Part shown: positions 28,417 to 38,368 of the stretch, piece by piece
Numbering within the stretch: the stretch's first letter is position 1
Layout of the letters: each line of letters opens with the position of its first letter
Source of the DNA: Variovorax sp. ZS18.2.2
GTDB lineage: Bacteria; Pseudomonadota; Gammaproteobacteria; Burkholderiales; Burkholderiaceae_C
Assembly (NCBI RefSeq): GCF_024701975.1
Contig: NZ_JANLNM010000001.1
Span: forward strand, 434,001-498,000
Length of the DNA: 64,000 nucleotides
Direction: 5' to 3'
Program-made: the position numbers and the translations under genes
Notes under the pieces: generated by a model
The model's database searches: none
What the model was told of the DNA's origin: nothing
The model's input: the letters and a program-made list of their open reading frames with translations, nothing else

Positions 28417-29695
28417 CACACCCGTTCCGTTCTCCGCGTCCAACGCGCGGCCCCCGCTGATGCCGCTGGACGAGGCCATCGCGCAGTTGCTGGCCAAGGC
28501 CGCACCGAAGCTTCCCGAGGAGAGCGTCGTCACCTTCGACGCCGATGGCCGCGTGCTCGCGCAGGACCTCGTCTCCGGCCTCACCGTGCCGCCGCGCGAC
28601 AACAGCGCGATGGATGGTTACGCAGTGCGCGGGGCCGATTGCGCCGCGCCCGGTGCCGTGCTCCAGGTGACGCAGCGCATTCCCGCAGGCACCGTCGGCA
28701 CGCCGCTGGCAGCCGGCACCGCGGCGCGCATCTTCACCGGCGCGCAGATTCCCGAGGGCGCCGACGCCGTCGTGATGCAGGAAGACACGACCGCCACGCC
28801 GCAGGAAGGCGGCCTGGGTTCAGTGCGCATTGCGATCGTTCCCGTCGTCGGCCAGTGGGTCCGCCGCGCGGGAGAAGACGTGGCCTCCGGCGACGTCGTG
28901 CTGAAGAAGGGCGAACGCCTCACGCCCGCAGCGCTCGGCCTCGCCGCCAGCGTCGGTTTTCACAAGCTGCAGGTCGCCCGCAAACCGCGCGTGGCGATGC
29001 TCTCCACCGGCGACGAGCTGGTGATGCCCGGCGAGGTCGCGCCCGACGCGATGAAGCCCGGCGCGATCTACAACTCCAACCGCTTCTTCATGCGCGCCCT
29101 GCTGCACCGGCTGGGCTGCGAGGTGAACGACCTGGGCATCGTGCCCGACAACCGCGAGACCACCATCGCGGCGCTGCGCGACGCGGCCGAGGCGAGCGAC
29201 CTGATCATCACGACCGGCGGCGTCTCCGTCGGCGAGGAAGACCACATCCGCGCCGCGCTCCAGTCGCTCGGCGAGTTGCAGCTCTGGTCGCTGTCGATGA
29301 AGCCCGGCAAGCCTTTCGCCTACGGGTCCATTGCGCGCAGCAACGGCCAGGGCGTGTGCCATGTCACGGGATTGCCCGGCAATCCGGTGTCGAGCTTCCT
29401 GACCTTCCTGATGCTCGTGCGCCCCTTCCTGCTGATGCTGCAGGGCGCCGACCGCGTGACGCCCGAGGCCGTGCAGATGCGCGCCGATTTCGACTGGCCG
29501 CGCGCCGACAAGCGCCGCGAGTTCCTGCGCGCACGGCGCAACGCCACGGGCGGGCTCGACCTGTTCGCCAACCAGAGTTCGGGCGTGCTGACGTCGATGG
29601 TCTGGGGCGACGGCGTGGTCGACAACCCCTCGGGCCAGACGATCAAGTCGGGCGACACCGTGAACTTCATTCCCTTCGCCTCGCTGCTCGCCTAG
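28409..29695 (+). CDS. moeA: Molybdopterin molybdenumtransferase
   Basis: A 428-residue MoeA protein, which inserts molybdate into adenylated molybdopterin. Seen are PLDEAIAQLL, VPPRDNSAMDGYAVRG, the domain III motif MLSTGDELVMPGE, and TTGGVSVGEEDH. The C-terminal beta-barrel follows PGNPVSSFLTF. The start MADTPVPF overlaps mobB. A 163-base non-coding repeat-like stretch separates it from moaD. Confidence 0.95.
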   Translation: MADTPVPFSASNARPPLMPLDEAIAQLLAKAAPKLPEESVVTFDADGRVLAQDLVSGLTVPPRDNSAMDGYAVRGADCAAPGAVLQVTQRIPAGTVGTPLAAGTAARIFTGAQIPEGADAVVMQEDTTATPQEGGLGSVRIAIVPVVGQWVRRAGEDVASGDVVLKKGERLTPAALGLAASVGFHKLQVARKPRVAMLSTGDELVMPGEVAPDAMKPGAIYNSNRFFMRALLHRLGCEVNDLGIVPDNRETTIAALRDAAEASDLIITTGGVSVGEEDHIRAALQSLGELQLWSLSMKPGKPFAYGSIARSNGQGVCHVTGLPGNPVSSFLTFLMLVRPFLLMLQGADRVTPEAVQMRADFDWPRADKRREFLRARRNATGGLDLFANQSSGVLTSMVWGDGVVDNPSGQTIKSGDTVNFIPFASLLA

Positions 29696-29699
29696 GATG

Positions 29700-29800
29700 A
29701 AACTTACCCCCAGTCTTCGCGCACTTCGTGTCGCTTCGCCAACCCCCTTCCAGGGGGCGACACCAGCGGCCCGGCAGAGCCGGTTCCGCGGTGTCTCCCG
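29700..29800. repeat. GC-rich intergenic repeat-like element
   Basis: Between moeA and moaD. It has CTTCGCGCACTTCGTGTCGC, then a CCCCCTTCCAGGGGG hairpin and GGCCCGGCAGAGCCGG. The style is like 16355-16445, and I recall similar blocks in Variovorax-type genomes. The stretch 29696-29858 contains no gene that I can support. Confidence 0.5.
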
Positions 29801-29858
29801 ACTGGATCGCGACGGTTTCATGCGTCGCGGGTCACGCAAGGCGTGATGGAAAGCCGAC

Positions 29859-30116
29859 ATGCCGATTAAGGTCCAGATCCGTTATTTCGCCTCGGTGCGC
29901 GAGGCGCTCTCCAGCAGCAACGAAACCGTCGACACCCACGCCGAAACGCTCGCCGCATTGCGCGACGAACTCATCGCGCGCGGCGGGGCGCACGCCACCG
30001 CCCTCGCGCGCGGCAAGGCGGTGCGCATGGCGCTCGACCAGGTCATGAGCGACGAAGCCGCAGCCCTGCACGAAGGCTGCGAGGTCGCGTTCTTCCCGCC
30101 GGTTACGGGCGGCTGA
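29859..30116 (+). CDS. moaD: Molybdopterin synthase sulfur carrier subunit
   Basis: An 85-residue ubiquitin-like protein. It starts MPIKVQIRYFASVREAL and ends with the required GG in FFPPVTGG, which becomes a thiocarboxylate donating sulfur to precursor Z. It works with MoaE, encoded at 31247. Its last 14 bases overlap the 3' end of the opposite-strand dapA-like gene. Confidence 0.95.
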   Translation: MPIKVQIRYFASVREALSSSNETVDTHAETLAALRDELIARGGAHATALARGKAVRMALDQVMSDEAAALHEGCEVAFFPPVTGG

Positions 30117-30993
30117 GCCGCGCGTCCAGCGCTACGAGGCGCTCGCGCAGGCCCTCGGAGGCGCGCGTCATCGGCGAACGCAGCTCGTCGCGCATCGCAC
30201 CGCCGTGGGCCAGCAGCGCCTTCAATGGGCCGGGGTTCGATTCAGCAAACAGCATCTCGATCAGCGGCTGCAACGGCTGCCATTCGGCGCGCGCTTCAGC
30301 CACGCGGTTGTCGGCCAGGAGGCGCAGCACCTGCACGAAGCGCCGGGTCTGCACATGCCCGCTCGCAGCGATGGCGCCCACGCCGCCTTCGGCCACCGTC
30401 GAGAAGATCTGGTGGTCTTCGCCCGACAGCACCTGCAGCCGGCCATCGGCGATCAGCGCGCGCGTCTTGGCCATGTCGCCGCCGCAGTCCTTGATGCCCT
30501 GGATGCGCGGGTGCGCGGCCAGCGCGAGCAGCGTCTCGCGCGAGAGGGTGGCGCCGGTGCGATAGGGGATGTCGTAGATCAGCACCGGCACCGCGCTCGC
30601 ATCGGCAATCGCGCGGAACCATTCGAGCAGGCCGGCCTGGGAGGGGCGGATGTAGTGCGGCGCGGGCACCAGCAGGCCCGCGAGCGGCCGTTCCGAGAGC
30701 TTGCGCACCCAGGCCGTCGTCTTGCCCAGGTGGTAGCCCGAGAGGCCCATGAGGACCGGCAGGCCACCGGCGGCGGCCTGCACGGTGTCTAGTGACGCCA
30801 GTTGCTCCGCGTCGTCGAGTGCGGCGGCTTCGCCGGTCGAGCCGCAGACCACGAAGCCGGCCACGCCGTCGGCGGCGAGGCGCCGGGTCAGCGCGGCGAG
30901 CGCTGAGTGGTCGATCGCGCCGTCGCGGAACGGCGTGACGAGCGGAATCCAGAGGCCCGAGAAATCAGGGGAGGTGGTTTGTTGTTGTGGCAC
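30103..30993 (-). CDS. DapA-like dihydrodipicolinate synthase family protein
   Basis: A 296-residue class I aldolase-fold protein. Seen are the N-terminal GLWIPLVTPFRDGAIDH, GSTGEAAALDD, the active-site YDIPYRTG tyrosine, and the Schiff-base lysine in GIKDCGGD. It may be the lysine-pathway DapA or a related aldolase; many Comamonadaceae have several paralogues, so I give no symbol. It sits inverted between moaD and moaE and overlaps moaD by 14 bases tail to tail. Confidence 0.88.
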   Translation of the reverse strand: MPQQQTTSPDFSGLWIPLVTPFRDGAIDHSALAALTRRLAADGVAGFVVCGSTGEAAALDDAEQLASLDTVQAAAGGLPVLMGLSGYHLGKTTAWVRKLSERPLAGLLVPAPHYIRPSQAGLLEWFRAIADASAVPVLIYDIPYRTGATLSRETLLALAAHPRIQGIKDCGGDMAKTRALIADGRLQVLSGEDHQIFSTVAEGGVGAIAASGHVQTRRFVQVLRLLADNRVAEARAEWQPLQPLIEMLFAESNPGPLKALLAHGGAMRDELRSPMTRASEGLRERLVALDARLSRP

Positions 30994-31078
30994 GCAGGCT
31001 TCCTTTCAGGAATCAACCGATGGAAAGAACCACCGTCCGATGCGCGCACAACCATGCAGGGGTCAAAGCCTCTTGGCA

Positions 31079-31107
31079 GGTTCCGTCGCTCATCCGACGA
31101 CGGAACC
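31079..31107. repeat. Perfect 10-bp inverted repeat
   Basis: GGTTCCGTCG (31079-31088) and CGACGGAACC (31098-31107) flank a 9-base loop. A smaller stem (AGCTC/GAGCT, 31110-31128) and a T-rich run (GGTTTTTTGG) follow on the plus strand. It lies in the 253-base gap between the divergent dapA-like and moaE starts. It could be an operator, a leader hairpin or the end of a small RNA. Confidence 0.5.
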
Positions 31108-31246
31108 GCAGCTCCGGTCAGACGAGCTTTGGTTTTTTGGCTTTGCTGCCCTGGCGCGCGCAACGGCCCTCGGGGTGCGAAAGCACCATGGAGAGCGTGG
31201 CGAGGCAAGGCATGGACGCAGTCTATCTCGATGACACAATCCGGAC

Positions 31247-31723
31247 ATGAGCGTTGCGCGTGTTTCGATCCAGACGGGTGATTTCGACTTAAGCCAGGAG
31301 GTCGCCGCGTTGCGCGCGGGCGACAAGCGCGTGGGCGCGGTCTGCGCTTTCATCGGCACAGTGCGCGACCGCAACGACGGCAGCACCATCGCCTCGATGG
31401 AGCTGGAGCACTACCCCGGCATGACCGAGAAGGCCATCGAGGCCATGATCGACGAGGCGCACAAGCGCTTCGACATCCTCGGCGCCCGCGTGATCCACCG
31501 TGTCGGCCTGCTGCAGCCGCTCGACCAGATCATGATGGTGGCGGTGGTCTCGGCCCATCGCGGCCAGAGCTTCGAGGCCTGCGAGTTCCTGATGGATTAC
31601 CTCAAGACCCAGGCCCCGTTCTGGAAAAAAGAACAGACGCCCGAAGGCGCCCGCTGGGTCGATGCGCGCGTCAGCGACGACGCGGCGTTGGCGCGTTGGG
31701 GCATCTCTGCCCCGAACGCTTAA
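31247..31723 (+). CDS. moaE: Molybdopterin synthase catalytic subunit
   Basis: A 158-residue MoaE. Family features are CAFIGTVRDRNDG near residue 36, LEHYPGMTEKAIE, HRVGLLQPLDQIMMVAVVSAHR, and the active lysines in PFWKKEQTPEG. With two MoaD subunits it converts precursor Z to molybdopterin. Its stop overlaps by 4 bases the stop of a convergent Bug protein gene. Confidence 0.95.
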   Translation: MSVARVSIQTGDFDLSQEVAALRAGDKRVGAVCAFIGTVRDRNDGSTIASMELEHYPGMTEKAIEAMIDEAHKRFDILGARVIHRVGLLQPLDQIMMVAVVSAHRGQSFEACEFLMDYLKTQAPFWKKEQTPEGARWVDARVSDDAALARWGISAPNA

Positions 31724-32715
31724 AGCGGCTTGAAGCCGCTCGATTGGATGATCCGCTCCCAGGTCTGCGTGTACGTGCGCACGCGGCCTGCGAACTGACC
31801 TTGCGGTTCGTAGCCGACCGTGAGCCCCATCGTCGTCAGCTTCTGCTTCACGTCGGGCATCGCCAGCACTTTCTGCAGCGCATCGCCGTACTTGTCGATG
31901 ATCGGCTGCGGCGTGCCCACCGGCGCGAAGATGCCGTAGTAGGGCAGGTCTTCCAGGTTCGAGAAGCCCAGTTCGGTGAAGGTCGGCACGTTCGGAATCA
32001 CCGCCTGGCGCTTGGCGCCGATGGAGGCCACGATGCGCACCTTGCCCGCCTTGTGGTTCTCGATGAAGTCCGGCACCGAGGCGATGCCCGCGGTGATCTG
32101 GTTGCCCAGCATGTCGGCCGTCATCGGCGCGCTGCCGCGGTAGGGCGCGGGCTGCACATCGATCTTGTATTTGTCCGAGATCATCTTCACGAGGAATTCG
32201 GGAATCGATGCGGGCGCGGGGATGCCGATGGTTTCCTTGCCGTCCTTGGCGGTGCGGACCCACTTCACGTACTCGTCGATGCTCTTGGCCGGCGTGCCGC
32301 CCGAGACGGCCAGCACGTTGGCGAAGGTGGCGAAACCGGCCACGGGCACGAAGTCGGTCGCTGGGTTGAAGCCGGGGTTCTTCACCACCTGCGGCAAGAT
32401 CGAGATCGTGTGGTCGTGCGAGAGGAACAGCGTGTGGCCGTCGGCGGGCGACGACTTCAGCACCGTCGCGGCGATCTGCCCACCCGCGCCCGCGCGGTTC
32501 TCGACCACCACCGGCACGCCCAGCACGTCCTTGAGCTTTTCACCCAATGTGCGCGCGATCGCGTCGGTACCCGCGCCTGCGGGGAAGCCGACCAGGATGC
32601 GGATCGGCGTGCCGCTCTGGGCCTGCGCCAGCCCGGCCATGCCCATGGCGGCCGCAAAGAGACCCACGCTGAGCGCGCGGCGCGCCGGCTGGACGCGCTG
32701 CATTGAAAAAACCAT
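31720..32715 (-). CDS. Bug family periplasmic binding protein
   Basis: A 331-residue binding protein of the tripartite tricarboxylate transporter (TctC/Bug) class. After a signal peptide (cleavage near AQAQ) come PIRILVGFPAGAGTDAIARTL, VVENRAGAGGQIAA, and the C-terminal IPNVPTFTELGF and YYGIFAPVGTP. The ligand is probably a carboxylate but cannot be read from sequence. No TctA/TctB genes are near. The ATG at 32715 is preferred to in-frame codons further upstream. Confidence 0.9.
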   Translation of the reverse strand: MVFSMQRVQPARRALSVGLFAAAMGMAGLAQAQSGTPIRILVGFPAGAGTDAIARTLGEKLKDVLGVPVVVENRAGAGGQIAATVLKSSPADGHTLFLSHDHTISILPQVVKNPGFNPATDFVPVAGFATFANVLAVSGGTPAKSIDEYVKWVRTAKDGKETIGIPAPASIPEFLVKMISDKYKIDVQPAPYRGSAPMTADMLGNQITAGIASVPDFIENHKAGKVRIVASIGAKRQAVIPNVPTFTELGFSNLEDLPYYGIFAPVGTPQPIIDKYGDALQKVLAMPDVKQKLTTMGLTVGYEPQGQFAGRVRTYTQTWERIIQSSGFKPL

Positions 32716-32809
32716 GATCGACTCCATTCGAGAGAGAGAAATGCCTGTGGCAGAAAGGTGCGGGGCACCGTGCAATACCCGTGCCCATGGCACGGGCCCG
32801 ATTTACAAC

Positions 32810-32837
32810 CTTGAATCGTGCCCGAACGGCCCTATTT
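32810..32837 (+). promoter_or_regulatory. Candidate heat-shock (RpoH) promoter of clpB
   Basis: CTTGAAT at 32810-32816, 13 bases, then CCCTATTT at 32830-32837. This closely follows the sigma-32 pattern CTTGAAA-N13-14-CCCCATNT. The expected start point would leave a leader of only about 10 bases before clpB, which weakens the call. A second, weaker match lies at about 32702-32729. Confidence 0.4.
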
Positions 32838-32856
32838 TGGAAGCAGGAATACCACC

Positions 32857-35478
<2,622 letters not shown>

Positions 35479-35484
35479 AGTCGG

Positions 35485-35829
35485 ATGATGAACTTCATTT
35501 TTCGCGTCATTCTTGTGCTCCTGGGGCTGGTGTTCGCGGCCAGCCTGGCCGTCGCGGTCATGCTGCTGGCGGCTGTGTGGGGCGTGCGCTACGCCTGGGG
35601 GCGTCTCACGGGCAAGCCCGTGACGCCTTGGGTTGCTTCGATGGGCGGGCGCTTCAATCCACGTTCGGGCTTCGACCGGTTTCGCAATGCGGCAAATCCG
35701 GCCGAACCGACGGCCGCCGACGTTGCCAACGCGCGTGCGCGCGGTGAGTCGGTGGTGCGCCCCGAGCGCATCCGCGGCAGCGCCAGCGACGTGACCGACG
35801 TCGCGCCGAAGTCGGTCTCGCGCGGCTGA
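35485..35829 (+). CDS. Small single-helix membrane protein of unknown function
   Basis: A 114-residue protein beginning 6 bases after the clpB stop, so probably cotranscribed with it. Residues 4-35 form a strongly hydrophobic segment (FIFRVILVLLGLVFAASLAV), followed by a soluble, Ala/Arg-rich, likely disordered tail. No family recognised. The ATG codons at 35485 and 35488 are both possible. Confidence 0.7.
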   Translation: MMNFIFRVILVLLGLVFAASLAVAVMLLAAVWGVRYAWGRLTGKPVTPWVASMGGRFNPRSGFDRFRNAANPAEPTAADVANARARGESVVRPERIRGSASDVTDVAPKSVSRG

Positions 35830-35872
35830 CCCTTCGCCGTCGCCCAACGCGTTTGAAGGCACACTCGCCTTC

Positions 35873-36280
35873 ATGCTGCGCCCACCTCTCCTGATCGATC
35901 CCGACGAAGTCGAGATCAGCGCCATCCGTGCGCAGGGCGCGGGCGGGCAGAACGTCAACAAGGTCTCGAGCGCGATCCACCTGCGCTACGACATCCCCGC
36001 AAGCTCATTGCCCGCCGACGTGAAGGAGCGGCTGCTCGCGCTGCGCGACAGCCGCATCACGCAGGAGGGCGTCTTCGTGCTCAAGGCGCAGCAGCACCGC
36101 ACGCAGGAGATGAACCGCGCCGATGCGCTCGCGCGCCTGCAGGCGGTGATCGACACCGTGGCCACGCCGCCGCGCGTGCGGCGCGCCACCAAGCCCACCT
36201 ATGGTTCCAAGCAGCGCCGGCTCGAAGGCAAGAGCCAGCGCGCGCAGATCAAGAACCTGCGCGGACCTGTGCGGGACTGA
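35873..36280 (+). CDS. arfB: Ribosome rescue peptidyl-tRNA hydrolase ArfB
   Basis: A 135-residue codon-independent release factor (YaeJ). The catalytic GGQ is in RAQGAGGQNVNKVSSAIHLRYD, and the C-terminal tail is basic (KQRRLEGKSQRAQIKNLR), as needed to enter the empty mRNA channel of stalled ribosomes. Its 3' end overlaps the convergent membrane protein gene by 32 bases. Confidence 0.95.
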   Translation: MLRPPLLIDPDEVEISAIRAQGAGGQNVNKVSSAIHLRYDIPASSLPADVKERLLALRDSRITQEGVFVLKAQQHRTQEMNRADALARLQAVIDTVATPPRVRRATKPTYGSKQRRLEGKSQRAQIKNLRGPVRD

Positions 36281-36776
36281 CCGGCTTGTCGCCGCGCAGC
36301 CGCTTGATCTGCAGCGTCACGCCGACCAGGTACAGCGCGCCGAGCACCGCGGTGATCGCCTTGAGTTCGGGCGCCTCGGCACTCGACAGCAACGGCGCAC
36401 CCAGTGGCAGGCGGGTCAGGGTTTCGGTGAAGGCTGGAATCCAGTGAAAGAGAAAACTGGCCGAGTAGGCGATGGCCTCGATGTAGCGCGAGTTCTTCCC
36501 GAGGCCACCCCGGCCAGCCAGCGCACCCACCGCCAGCGCGACCAGCGTGATGATGCCCAGCGCATGCGGCTTGCCGAAGCCGCCGTGCTGGAAGATGCCG
36601 AAGCCGGTCAGGCAGGTGAGCACGGTGGTCCAGACGAAGACCTGGCCCCATCCGGTGCGGAGGGTGATTTCCTTGTAGCGCAGCAGGGCGGCGATCCCCG
36701 CGATGACGGCGATCAGGCTGATCGCGGTGTGAACCAAGCCGAGGGACGTGAGTCCCAGCCATCCTGTAGCTGCCAT
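36249..36776 (-). CDS. Integral membrane protein (DUF2306-like)
   Basis: A 175-residue protein with about five hydrophobic helices. TGWLGLTSLGLVHTAISLIAVIAGIAALL is followed by TGWGQVFVWTTVLTCLTGFGIFQHGG and FHWIPAFTETLTRLPLG. The helix pattern with conserved His resembles DUF2306 proteins, but I am not sure. The start at 36776 is chosen because upstream in-frame codons run into antisense of the next gene. It overlaps arfB tail to tail. Confidence 0.7.
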   Translation of the reverse strand: MAATGWLGLTSLGLVHTAISLIAVIAGIAALLRYKEITLRTGWGQVFVWTTVLTCLTGFGIFQHGGFGKPHALGIITLVALAVGALAGRGGLGKNSRYIEAIAYSASFLFHWIPAFTETLTRLPLGAPLLSSAEAPELKAITAVLGALYLVGVTLQIKRLRGDKPVSPAQVRAGS

Positions 36777-36884
36777 GCGGATCTCCTCGTTGTCGTGGTG
36801 CGGCATTCTGGCGCGGGGCCGCCCATTTGGGTGATTTGTCCCCGCTTTACGTCCCTGAAACATCTCCCAAGCAAAATCGTGGTC

Positions 36885-37463
36885 ATGAGAAGGTTCTTTC
36901 CGCGCGTTCTGCTGTCGGCGTTTCTCCTGGCGCCGGCCGCTGCGCTGCTGGCCGGCTGCGGCCCGCAGGCTCCTGCAGCAGGTGCCAGCATGGCCGCCGC
37001 CCCGGAGCTCAAGTGGGACGAACTCATCCCCAAGAGCTGGGACCCGACCAAGCGCTACCGCAACATCAGCCTGGAGGCGCTGCGCGACAACGATCCGCGC
37101 GCGATCCAGATGCTCGACGAGATGCGCGCCGTCTGGGACAACGCGCCGGTCAACGTAGCGCTCGACGGCACCGCGGCCAAGCTCGCGGGTTTTGTCGTGC
37201 CACTGGACAGCACGCAGGACGGCATCCGCGAATTTCTTCTCGTGCCGTACTTCGGCGCCTGCATCCACACCCCGCCGCCACCCGCCAACCAGATCGTGCA
37301 TGTGATCGCCGACCAGGCCTTCAAGGGCCTGCACGCGATGGACACGGTCAAGGTCAGCGGCATCCTGAAGGCCGCGCGCTACGCCTCGGTGGACATGGGC
37401 GTGAGCGGGTACGAGATCAAGTCGGCGGCGGTGGAGCGCTTTGTTCCGGCCCAGCCGAAATAA
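36885..37463 (+). CDS. DUF3299 lipoprotein
   Basis: A 192-residue protein. The N-terminus is a lipoprotein signal (LLSAFLLAPAAALLAGCG) with the lipobox cysteine at about residue 25. The mature part (WDELIPKSWDPTKRY, AKLAGFVVPLDSTQDGIREFLLVPYFGACIHTPPPPANQIVHV) matches the DUF3299 family, often found near ABC exporters or copper-related genes. Function unknown. It is divergent from the DUF2306-like gene and stands alone. Confidence 0.85.
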   Translation: MRRFFPRVLLSAFLLAPAAALLAGCGPQAPAAGASMAAAPELKWDELIPKSWDPTKRYRNISLEALRDNDPRAIQMLDEMRAVWDNAPVNVALDGTAAKLAGFVVPLDSTQDGIREFLLVPYFGACIHTPPPPANQIVHVIADQAFKGLHAMDTVKVSGILKAARYASVDMGVSGYEIKSAAVERFVPAQPK

Positions 37464-37472
37464 GCGCGAGCA

Positions 37473-38357
37473 TCAAGTCATTCGCTGCGACAGAAAGTCG
37501 AGGAACGACGTGATCCGCGCCGACAGCTGCGTGTTGCGGTAGTACACCGCGTTCACCGGCTGGCGCACATCCACCGTTTCTTTCGCCAGCACCTGCACCA
37601 GCGCACCGCTTGCGCGGTCGGCGCCGGTCATGAAATCTGCCAGGCACACGATGCCCGCGCCGGCCAGCGCGAGCTGGCGCAGCGTTTCGCCGCTCGACGC
37701 GGCGAGCGTGGGCGCGATGGCCCACTCATCGCCATGCACGCCGCGCAGCGGCCAGCGGTTGAGCGACTCGGGCTGGGTGAAGCCCAGCAGCGTGTGGTCC
37801 ACCAGCTCGGCCGCCGTGCGCGGCTTGCCGTGTGCCTCGAGATACGCCGGGCTCGCGAGCACGCGCAGGCGGTGCGTGCCGAGCGGCCGCGCATGCAGCG
37901 TGGAGTCGCGCAGCGGCCCGATGCGGATCGCGATGTCGGTGCGGCGCTCCAGCAGGTCGATGGGCAGGTCGTCGGTGTCCAGCTCCAGGCTGATCTGCGG
38001 GTAGAGCCTCCGGAATTCGGGCACCAGCGGCACGATGGCGTGCAGCATGAAGGGCGAGGCCGCGTTCACGCGCAGCCGGCCGGCTGGCTGCTCGCGGCGC
38101 GCGGCCATCTGCTCTTCGGCATCGTCGATCGCATCGAGGATCGCGCGGGTGCGCTGCAGGAAGGCTGCACCTTCCTCGGTGATTTCGAGGCGCCGCGTGG
38201 TGCGGCGCATCAGCGTGGTGTCCAGCTTCTGCTCGAGCCGGCTCAACGCGCGGCTGATGCCCGAGACCGTGTGGCCAAGCTGCTCGGCCGCGGCGGTGAT
38301 CGAGCCGGTGTCCACCACCGTGCGGAACGCGACGAGTTCTTCGATGGTGGTTTTCAT
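37473..38357 (-). CDS. LysR-type regulator downstream of sulP
   Basis: A 294-residue LTTR with an N-terminal HTH (LVAFRTVVDTGSITAAAEQLGHTVSGISRALSRLEQKL) and a C-terminal co-inducer domain. It belongs to the broad group of DsdC/AaeR-like regulators with VNAASPFMLHAIVPLVPEF. It starts 11 bases after the sulP stop on the same strand, so it is probably cotranscribed with the SulP transporter and may control it. It ends 9 bases from the DUF3299 gene. Confidence 0.92.
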   Translation of the reverse strand: MKTTIEELVAFRTVVDTGSITAAAEQLGHTVSGISRALSRLEQKLDTTLMRRTTRRLEITEEGAAFLQRTRAILDAIDDAEEQMAARREQPAGRLRVNAASPFMLHAIVPLVPEFRRLYPQISLELDTDDLPIDLLERRTDIAIRIGPLRDSTLHARPLGTHRLRVLASPAYLEAHGKPRTAAELVDHTLLGFTQPESLNRWPLRGVHGDEWAIAPTLAASSGETLRQLALAGAGIVCLADFMTGADRASGALVQVLAKETVDVRQPVNAVYYRNTQLSARITSFLDFLSQRMT

Positions 38358-38368
38358 TGGCGCTGGGC

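Noticed and set aside
30994..31246. A molybdenum-cofactor riboswitch between dapA-like and moaE.
   Set aside because: Only a simple inverted repeat is visible; I could not find the multi-stem layout of the Moco RNA motif.
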